A stretch of DNA of 5,590 nt from an uncultured Verrucomicrobiota bacterium. GTDB taxonomy: Bacteria > Verrucomicrobiota > Verrucomicrobiia > Opitutales > Opitutaceae. Below, piece after piece: positions 1-4,844 of the stretch (position 1 is its first letter; every line of letters begins with the position of its first letter). The DNA lies in the NCBI GenBank assembly GCA_903919625.1, contig CAIXIZ010000373.1, positions 1 to 5,590 on the forward strand, in the 5' to 3' direction. The translations under genes were made by a program, and so were the position numbers. The notes under the pieces are model-generated. The model was not told where the DNA came from, did not search any database, and saw only the letters and a program-made list of their open reading frames with translations.

Positions 1-358
1 CATCACCTGCCCCGACGTCCGCTATAATGGGTTCCGGCGCGGGGTGGATTTCATCCAGAAGCACATTTTTCCCGGCTCCCTGTTGCTCTCCCTCAACCGC
101 GTCAACGACCAGCTTTCCCGCGCCGGTGGCTTCGTGCCCCACCAAGTTGCGGATCTCGGCCACGACTATGCCCGAACCCTGCACGTCTGGCGTGACAATT
201 TCACGGGCCGGCTGCCCGAAGTGCGGGCCCTCGGCTTTGACGACCGGTTCATCCGCAAATGGCACTACTACCTCTGCTACTGCGAGGCCGCTTTCACAAT
301 GCGCAACATCTCCGTCGTGCAAACCCTCCACACCCGGGCGAACAATCTCGCCCTCTGA
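1..358 (+). CDS. CFA synthase-family SAM methyltransferase, C-terminal part (5' truncated by window)
   Basis: The reading frame is open from base 2 and ends at a TGA at 356-358, so only about 118 C-terminal residues are visible. They carry the typical end of cyclopropane-fatty-acyl-phospholipid synthases: DFIQKHIFPGS near the start, LGHDYARTLHVWRDNF in the middle, and FIRKWHYYLCYCEAAF followed by RNIS near the end. By family knowledge, these enzymes transfer a methylene or methyl group from S-adenosylmethionine to the double bond of an unsaturated acyl chain in a membrane phospholipid, acting at the inner face of the cytoplasmic membrane. The Tyr of HDYARTL matches the Tyr that helps bind bicarbonate in E. 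coli Cfa (Tyr317), so this copy looks active as far as can be seen. The SAM-binding half is outside the window. It is the first visible gene of a four-gene run on the same strand. An internal ATG at 44 is not the start, because family sequence continues upstream of it. Confidence 0.9.
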   Translation, partial: ITCPDVRYNGFRRGVDFIQKHIFPGSLLLSLNRVNDQLSRAGGFVPHQVADLGHDYARTLHVWRDNFTGRLPEVRALGFDDRFIRKWHYYLCYCEAAFTMRNISVVQTLHTRANNLAL

Positions 359-379
359 CCCGCCTTTCCCGGACACCTC

Positions 380-781
380 ATGCTTCACCTCCTTCGACTG
401 CTCTTCGCCACCATCCTGGTTTCGATGCTCTGGGTGACGGGCTGGGCCAGCCTGCGTTGCCCGCTCTTCGCGGTGCCCCGTGCCGTGATTGGCCATCCCT
501 GGTTCATCGCGACGCTGTTCGACACGTACTGGGGATTTCTGACTTTTTATATCTGGGTGGCCTATAAGCAGACGGCCTGGACCGCGCGGGTCGCCTGGTT
601 TCTGGCCATCATGTTGCTCGGCAATATCGCCATGTCGTCCTATTGCCTGCGGGAGCTGTCTCGGAAGCGAACAGGAACGCCGGTGACCGAAATCCTCACG
701 TGCAAAGACGCCACCCTGGGGATCATCGGCCCTCTGCTCGCCATCCTGGGGACAATTGTTGTGATTGCGGCTGCAATTTAA
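380..781 (+). CDS. Small four-helix membrane protein, probably DUF1475 family
   Basis: A 133-residue hydrophobic protein starting 21 nt after the preceding methyltransferase stop. Four membrane segments are visible at about residues 4-24, 43-62, 69-90 and 111-131. Conserved-looking polar or aromatic patches are LWVTGWASL (17-25) and TLFDTYWGFLTFYIWVAYK (45-63), followed by TAW; the short loop at 91-110 is basic. The pattern recalls the uncharacterised DUF1475 family, but I rank this as a likeness from memory. No catalytic residues are recognisable, so no function is assigned. Its place between two acyl-lipid methyltransferases and directly before a DUF1295 protein suggests a role in membrane-lipid modification, perhaps as a partner subunit; that is inference from context. 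The ATG at 380 is chosen because the first membrane helix begins right after it. No Shine-Dalgarno is seen upstream (the leader is C-rich). Confidence 0.8.
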   Translation: MLHLLRLLFATILVSMLWVTGWASLRCPLFAVPRAVIGHPWFIATLFDTYWGFLTFYIWVAYKQTAWTARVAWFLAIMLLGNIAMSSYCLRELSRKRTGTPVTEILTCKDATLGIIGPLLAILGTIVVIAAAI

Positions 782-837
782 TCCGCCCATGCCAGCCACC
801 GGGTCAATTTTTACGCCATCCCAGTTGATTTGATGCC

Positions 838-1638
838 ATGGATTCCCTGCGTTTGGTGCTCATCGCGTTACCAGTCCTTGGCGGGACGTTTATGCTGCTG
901 TTCATGCTGGCGAAGCGTATCAACAACTATGGCATTGTGGACATCGCCTGGGCCTGGGCCTTTGGTTTTCTCGCCATTTTTTATGCCGGGTTTGGGCCCG
1001 GCTGGGCTGGCCGGCGCATGGCCATTGCCGCGATGGCCGTCGGCTGGAGCGCACGGCTGGGCCTGCATCTTTATTGCCGGGTGATGGGGCAGCATCCCGT
1101 CGAGGATGGCCGCTACCGCCAATTGCGATCGGACTGGCGGGAACATTTCACCCTCAAAATGTTCTTTTTTTTCCAATTGCAGGCCATCTCGGTCTTGTTG
1201 CTTGCCGGACCGTTTTTGCTCGCCTGCCTGAATCCCAGGCCCGGATTCCGGTCATGGGAAATCGTCGGGGCGATCCTTTGGTTGCTGGCCATCGGGGGTG
1301 AGTCCCTGGCCGATTTTCAACTCGCGGCCTTCAAACGCCAGTCTCCTGCCACCGGCCGGGTCTGCAAGGTCGGCCTCTGGCGCTACAGCCGTCACCCGAA
1401 TTATTTTTTTGAATGGCTGGTCTGGGTCGCCTATCTTGTTTTCGCGCTCGCCTCTCCGCATGGCTGGCTGGCGGTCATCAGCCCCGTCAGCATCCTCTGG
1501 CTGCTACTCCGGGTGACCGGCATTCCGCTGACCGAGGAACAGGCGCTGCGCACCAAGGGCGAGGCCTACCGGCAGTACCAACTGAGCACCTCAGCCTTTT
1601 TCCCCTGGTTTCCGCGACAGCCGCCGCCCCCATGCTAG
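838..1638 (+). CDS. DUF1295 membrane protein (steroid 5-alpha-reductase / ICMT-like fold)
   Basis: A 266-residue polytopic membrane protein with about six to seven hydrophobic segments (roughly 4-25, 32-52, 61-81, 108-130, 140-160, 190-205 and 209-227). The diagnostic part is C-terminal: GLWRYSRHPNYFFEW at 179-193, with the His-Pro-Asn-Tyr and Glu192 shared by DUF1295, steroid 5-alpha-reductase-like and isoprenylcysteine methyltransferase-like proteins. It is followed by TGIPLTEEQALRTKG (227-241) and a Tyr-Arg-x-Tyr plus FFPWFPR tail typical of DUF1295. Members of this fold bind NADPH or SAM at the membrane; which one applies here is not decided by the sequence. DUF1295 genes recur beside CFA-type methyltransferases, so reduction or further modification of an acyl chain is a reasonable guess. 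The start at 838 is the first ATG in this frame; an ATG at 833 is in another frame. The end overlaps the next gene by 7 nt, suggesting translational coupling. A Pro-rich end (QPPPPC) is unusual but harmless. Confidence 0.9.
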   Translation: MDSLRLVLIALPVLGGTFMLLFMLAKRINNYGIVDIAWAWAFGFLAIFYAGFGPGWAGRRMAIAAMAVGWSARLGLHLYCRVMGQHPVEDGRYRQLRSDWREHFTLKMFFFFQLQAISVLLLAGPFLLACLNPRPGFRSWEIVGAILWLLAIGGESLADFQLAAFKRQSPATGRVCKVGLWRYSRHPNYFFEWLVWVAYLVFALASPHGWLAVISPVSILWLLLRVTGIPLTEEQALRTKGEAYRQYQLSTSAFFPWFPRQPPPPC

Positions 1639-2645
1639 ATTTCCTTCTCGAAACCGACCTGATCCCCGACGCCCTGATCCGTGCGGGCATCCGCCGCCTG
1701 CTCGCCCAACGGCTGCGGGAGGAGCGCGTCCGTTTTGATCTTCCGGCTTACGCCGCCGATCTCCGGACCCGCCCGCTCGCCGAACAGACCGCGGCCGCCA
1801 ACGAACAGCACTACGAGGTGCCGACCCGCTTTTACCAGCTCTGCCTGGGCCCGCGGCTGAAATACTCCGGCTGCCTGTATCCGACCGGTCGCGAAACCCT
1901 GGCTGAGGCGGAGGAGGCCATGCTCGCGCTCTATGCCGAAAGGGCCCAGTTGGCCAACGGCCAGACGATCCTCGAACTGGGGTGCGGCTGGGGATCATTT
2001 TCACTTTGGCTGGCCGAGAAGTTTCCCCAGGCCCGGATCACCGGTGTCTCCAACTCCCGGACCCAGCGCGAATCCATCGAGGCGGAGGCCCGGACCCGCG
2101 GTCTCACCAATCTCCACATCCTCACCTGCGACATCAACCAGCTTGAACTCGCCCCGGCGGCATTTGATCGCGTCGTGTCTGTTGAGATGTTTGAGCACCT
2201 GAAGAACTACCAGCGTCTCCAGGCGAATGTCGCCCGCTGGCTCCGCGCCGGCGGCCTGCTGTTTGTCCACATCTTCACCCACCGTGAGCTCGCCTATCAT
2301 TTTGTCGCACGGGATGCCTCCGATTGGATGTCCCGGCACTTTTTCACCGGCGGACAGATGCCTTCGCATGCTTTGCTCCCGCAGTTTCAGGACGAGCTCA
2401 GGCTCGTCGCCGACTGGAAAATCAACGGCACACATTACCAACGTACGGCCGAACATTGGCTCCAAAACATGGACGCCCACCCGGACGAGATCCGGCGGCT
2501 GTTTGCCGCCACCTATGGCGCGGCCCAGGTGACCACCTGGTGGGTCCGGTGGCGGATCTTCTACCTGGCCTGCGCCGAACTCTGGGGTTACCGCAATGGC
2601 GAGGAATGGCTCGTCAGCCACTACCTTTTCCGCAAGCCAGACTGA
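1632..2645 (+). CDS. CFA-fold SAM methyltransferase, coclaurine N-methyltransferase-like branch
   Basis: A 337-residue class I methyltransferase. An N-terminal helical region (1-50) leads to NEQHYEVPTRFYQLCLG (57-73) and LKYSG (76-80). The SAM motif ILELGCGWGSFSLWLAEKFP is at 113-132, VTGVSNS-type strand 2 is at 138-142, and the catalytic-loop motif SVEMFEHLKNY is at 183-193 (Glu188, His189). FFTGGQMPS (237-245) and NGTHYQRTAEHWLQNMD (265-281) follow, ending in AELWGYRNGEEWLVSHYLFRK (315-335). This block order and wording match the bacterial and plant CNMT-like branch of the CFA superfamily better than E. coli-type Cfa. It should use SAM; the acceptor is unknown. Given its operon with a CFA synthase, DUF1475-like and DUF1295 genes, an unsaturated acyl lipid is likelier than an alkaloid. 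The frame stays open upstream to about 1413, but that stretch lies inside the DUF1295 gene; the ATG at 1632 gives a normal family N-terminus and a 7-nt overlap with the DUF1295 stop. Confidence 0.93.
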   Translation: MLDFLLETDLIPDALIRAGIRRLLAQRLREERVRFDLPAYAADLRTRPLAEQTAAANEQHYEVPTRFYQLCLGPRLKYSGCLYPTGRETLAEAEEAMLALYAERAQLANGQTILELGCGWGSFSLWLAEKFPQARITGVSNSRTQRESIEAEARTRGLTNLHILTCDINQLELAPAAFDRVVSVEMFEHLKNYQRLQANVARWLRAGGLLFVHIFTHRELAYHFVARDASDWMSRHFFTGGQMPSHALLPQFQDELRLVADWKINGTHYQRTAEHWLQNMDAHPDEIRRLFAATYGAAQVTTWWVRWRIFYLACAELWGYRNGEEWLVSHYLFRKPD

Positions 2646-2652
2646 AGCCGGC

Positions 2653-2694
2653 CGGCGGCAAAGGCCGTGCGCTCACCGCCACCCTTTGCCGCCG
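2653..2694. terminator. Perfect 12-bp inverted repeat after the operon; possible terminator hairpin
   Basis: Arms 2653-2664 (CGGCGGCAAAGG) and 2683-2694 (CCTTTGCCGCCG) are exact reverse complements around an 18-nt loop. Inside the loop, GTG at 2667-2669 can also pair with CAC at 2680-2682, giving a longer bulged stem. The repeat begins 7 nt after the methyltransferase stop codon and lies between two convergent genes, which is where a terminator is expected. No T-run follows on either strand, so it is not a classic intrinsic terminator. It could also be an mRNA-stabilising hairpin or a dispersed intergenic repeat. Confidence 0.5.
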
Positions 2695-2759
2695 CTGGTA
2701 TCGTCGTTGCCGCCCGGCAGGATGCTCCTCCAGGACTGCTGAGGACAGTTAAGCCAGGC

Positions 2760-2773
2760 GGCCGTCCGCGGCC
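2760..2773 (-). terminator. Short GC hairpin just after the NIPSNAP stop codon (weak)
   Basis: GGCCG at 2760-2764 and CGGCC at 2769-2773 pair around a 4-nt loop, starting one base past the stop codon of the leftward NIPSNAP gene (2775). The stem is only 5 bp and no T-run follows on the minus strand, so this is a weak candidate for a 3'-end hairpin and may be chance in GC-rich DNA. Confidence 0.2.
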
Positions 2774-2774
2774 A

Positions 2775-3203
2775 TCATTTGATCGGCGAAAAATCTGTCG
2801 GAGAGAGAAAAACTGACTCCGTCTTGTCCACAATGGGGCCGTTGGCCTCGCTCGCCGCCTTCGCGGCCACCCATTCCGGGTCGGCGCGGAACGCCGCCCA
2901 CGAGGCGGTGGCGGCCTCACGGCTCGCATGCGCGAGCAGATAGACGAGTTTGCCGCCCGCCCCATCCTTGGGATCGGTGGTCACCCAATAGCCGACATTC
3001 ACCATCCCATGCCGCTCAAACAGCCGCAGGGTGTGGTCGCGAAAGCGCGCGAGCACCATGTCGAGCTTCCCCGGGGTCGGGGTATAGGTGCGCAGCTCAT
3101 AGACGCGGGCGGGCGCAGTGGCGGCAGGGGCGGAGGGAGCAGAGGCGCAACCAGCGGTCAATGCCAGCAGCACCAACAGGGGGAGAAAGGTTTTCATATT
3201 CAT
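2775..3203 (-). CDS. NIPSNAP-domain lipoprotein
   Basis: A 142-residue protein. Residues 1-18 form a lipoprotein signal peptide with a hydrophobic core LPLLVLLALTAG and lipobox Leu-Thr-Ala-Gly-Cys, the lipidated Cys being residue 19. A Ala/Pro/Ser-rich linker (20-32) follows. The NIPSNAP-type ferredoxin-like domain (33-142) begins with RVYELRTYTPTPGKLD and continues with LFERHGMVNVGYWVTTD (61-77), KLVYLLAHASREAATASWAAF (85-105) and DPEW (108-111). NIPSNAP proteins form small alpha-beta barrels, often dimers, and the bacterial exported members have no settled biochemical role; none is claimed here. The protein should be anchored to a membrane facing the periplasm. ATG at 3203 is chosen; an ATG two codons later (3197) is equally good, and a TTG at 3215 would also be in frame. 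It is a single-gene unit, convergent with the lipid operon and divergent from the DUF2062 gene. Confidence 0.88.
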   Translation of the reverse strand: MNMKTFLPLLVLLALTAGCASAPSAPAATAPARVYELRTYTPTPGKLDMVLARFRDHTLRLFERHGMVNVGYWVTTDPKDGAGGKLVYLLAHASREAATASWAAFRADPEWVAAKAASEANGPIVDKTESVFLSPTDFSPIK

Positions 3204-3391
3204 CAGGGGAACCAAGGGGGAGACTTCAGGTCAGCAGTATTTGGGCGGGAGTCAACTGCACCGGGAAGTGACCGCTCTCAGAGATACGCCAGCTTTGCTG
3301 CGAAAACTTGGCCCGAACAATTTTGCCTGAAGAACGCCGCAGGATCGGGATTGCGGTTTGCCTGTTCTTCCCTTCCGCTTCCTCCTTTAAA
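3204..3391. promoter_or_regulatory. Divergent intergenic region, expected promoters for both flanking genes
   Basis: About 190 nt separate the leftward NIPSNAP gene from the rightward DUF2062 gene, so promoters for both are expected here. I see no convincing -35/-10 pair. A TTGACT on the minus strand (3255-3250) is a possible -35 for the NIPSNAP gene, but no good -10 sits at the right distance. No operator-like palindrome stands out. If the DUF2062 gene starts at the in-frame TTG at 3308 instead, the region shrinks to about 100 nt. Confidence 0.4.
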
Positions 3392-3997
3392 GTGGACACC
3401 CCCTTGACCTCCGCCGCCCCCGTCCATCCGCCTGCTGTCAAACGCGCGCGCACCATCTGGCAGCGCCGGATTCGTGACCCCATTGTCGTGCAGCTCACGC
3501 AAGGCATCACCCCGGAAAAAATCGCCCTGACCATTGCGGTCGGCAGCGCCTGCGCCCTTTTCCCGGTTTTTGGGGTCACCTCAATTATCTGCTTTATTGC
3601 CGCACTGGTGCTGCGCCTGAACCAGCCGATCATCCAGATTCTCAACCAACTGCTGCTGCCGGTCCATGTCGCAACTTTTGTCCTCTGCGTCCGCCTGGGT
3701 GAAACCCTGTTCCGTGCGCCCACCGGAGATCGGCTCGAGCTTCATCCCCGGAAGATTTATCAGGAATATTTCGAGAGTTTTTGGTCTCATCCCATCCAAG
3801 CCCTCACCCATTATTTCAAGGACAACGCCGACAGCGTTTTTTATTCCATCGTCGCGTGGGCCATCCTGTTGCCCATCTATGTGCCTTTGGTTTATTATGC
3901 CCTACGGCCGGTCATGCGTGGCATCGTCAAGGTCAAGGCCGAGGTCGCCGCCAAACAGCTGGTCAGTCCTCCGCGAACCGACCCTCCGATCCCGTAA
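3392..3997 (+). CDS. DUF2062 family membrane protein
   Basis: A 201-residue protein (from GTG 3392) with a basic N-terminus (KRARTIWQRRIRDP, 17-30) and a DUF2062 core. The core holds QGITPEKIALTIAVGSACALFPVFGVTSI (37-65), then LRLNQPIIQILNQLLLPVH (74-92) and a membrane segment to about 105. An amphipathic middle (115-145) and a last membrane segment (about 150-172) precede a basic tail. The G-x-x-P-x-x-I-A-L-x-x-A-x-G and P-x-x-G patterns plus the Leu-x-Leu-N-x-P motif are the family marks. The function of DUF2062 is not established. The start is uncertain: no ATG exists in frame before the domain. GTG 3392 gives a compact N-terminus, while TTG 3308 would add 28 residues lacking family resemblance. 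It probably shares a transcript with the TPR gene 88 nt downstream. Confidence 0.8.
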   Translation: MDTPLTSAAPVHPPAVKRARTIWQRRIRDPIVVQLTQGITPEKIALTIAVGSACALFPVFGVTSIICFIAALVLRLNQPIIQILNQLLLPVHVATFVLCVRLGETLFRAPTGDRLELHPRKIYQEYFESFWSHPIQALTHYFKDNADSVFYSIVAWAILLPIYVPLVYYALRPVMRGIVKVKAEVAAKQLVSPPRTDPPIP

Positions 3998-4085
3998 TCA
4001 AGCGGTCTGACTGCCTGTTAGCTGCAACTCTCGCCTTCCTCACCTCACCCGGATCGACCGGCATGTTTCCCTTGGCGCCCACCCC

Positions 4086-4844
4086 ATGTTAAAGCAAATC
4101 CTGCTGGGCTTGGTATTTTTTTCGTCTGCGCTGGCAGGGTACGCCGCCGCCGATGTCGATGTGCTTGTCCGGCAAGGTCTGGACGCTGAGGCCAAGCTCG
4201 ACCCCAAAACGGCGCTCGGCTTCTTCCGCCGGGCGGATACCGCCAAACCGGACGACCCGTTTATCCTGCAAAAGATTGCCCAGCAGCTTTCGGACAGCAC
4301 GGCCCTCGCTGCCACGAAAGAGGATCGCCAACAGCTCGCGACTGACGCCCTGGCTTACGCACAGCGGGCCATGGCCCTGGCGCCGAACAATGCCGTCAAT
4401 GTCCTCTCCGTCGCCATCTGCTACGGCAAAATCGCCCTCAATGCCGGCACCCGCGTCAAGATCGAGGACTCCCGCCTCGTCAAACAGTATGCCGAGCAGG
4501 CCCTGGCGCTCGACCCCAACTACGACTGGGCCCATCACGTCCTGGCATGCTGGCATGAGGAAGTCGCGGCCCTTAGGCTGGCCGACCGACTGGCCCTCCG
4601 CCTCGTCTATGGCGGTCTGCCCCCCGCGTCGCTCGACGAGGCCATCGCCCAGTTCCGGCGCGCCGCCGAGCTCGCACCCAAGCAACCCGCCCACCATCTC
4701 GAGCTGGGCTTCGCCCTGATCTCCGCCGGACGGCGGGACGAGGCGCGCCGCGAATTTCAACTCGGCCTCGACCTGCCCCCGCTGGAAGTTTCGGACGCGG
4801 GCGACAAGGAACGTGCCCGCGCGGCGCTGGCCAAGCTCAAGTAG
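4086..4844 (+). CDS. Exported TPR protein with RMDN-like repeat region
   Basis: A 252-residue protein with an N-terminal signal peptide (hydrophobic 4-18, probable cleavage after Ala-Tyr-Ala near residue 20), so it is likely periplasmic. The rest is helical TPR-type repeats: about 24-57 (GLDAEAKLDPKTALGFFRRAD), 80-101 (DALAYAQRAMALAPNN), 128-147 (LVKQYAEQALALDPNYDWAH), 183-201 (LDEAIAQFRRAAELAPKQP) and 203-236 (LELGFALISAGRRDEARREF). The order and the wording of the middle (AICYGKIALNAGTRVKIEDSRLVKQYAEQALALDP) and GLPPASLDEAIAQFRRAAELAP recall the regulator-of-microtubule-dynamics (RMDN/FAM82) family and its bacterial relatives. That likeness is from memory, and a cytoskeletal role is not implied; a scaffold or binding role is the most that can be said. 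The ATG at 4086 begins the signal peptide directly. No Shine-Dalgarno is seen. Its last 8 nt overlap the end of the convergent RND gene. Confidence 0.88.
   Translation: MLKQILLGLVFFSSALAGYAAADVDVLVRQGLDAEAKLDPKTALGFFRRADTAKPDDPFILQKIAQQLSDSTALAATKEDRQQLATDALAYAQRAMALAPNNAVNVLSVAICYGKIALNAGTRVKIEDSRLVKQYAEQALALDPNYDWAHHVLACWHEEVAALRLADRLALRLVYGGLPPASLDEAIAQFRRAAELAPKQPAHHLELGFALISAGRRDEARREFQLGLDLPPLEVSDAGDKERARAALAKLK

Noticed and set aside
1413..1631. Upstream in-frame extension of the methyltransferase to 410 residues
   Set aside because: The added 73 residues lie wholly inside the DUF1295 gene in another frame and do not resemble the family N-terminus; the ATG at 1632 gives the normal length.
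2001..2621. A 206-codon open frame on the minus strand opposite the CNMT-like methyltransferase
   Set aside because: It is a mirror of the methyltransferase gene, whose motifs are unmistakable; the antisense product is Gly/Pro/Arg-rich with no family resemblance.
3250..3255. TTGACT on the minus strand as a -35 box for the NIPSNAP gene
   Set aside because: No acceptable -10 element is found 16-18 nt downstream, so a promoter call is not supported.
3998..4085. Gap between the DUF2062 and TPR genes as a promoter or terminator site
   Set aside because: Only a 4-bp CCGG/CCGG pairing with a 5-nt loop near 4050-4062 is visible, with no T-run and no -35/-10 pair, so nothing can be called.
4063..4092. 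Nine-residue open frame (ATG 4063 to TAA 4092) overlapping the start of the TPR gene, as a possible leader peptide
   Set aside because: It has no ribosome binding site, no regulatory-codon run and no attenuator hairpin nearby; such a short frame is expected by chance.
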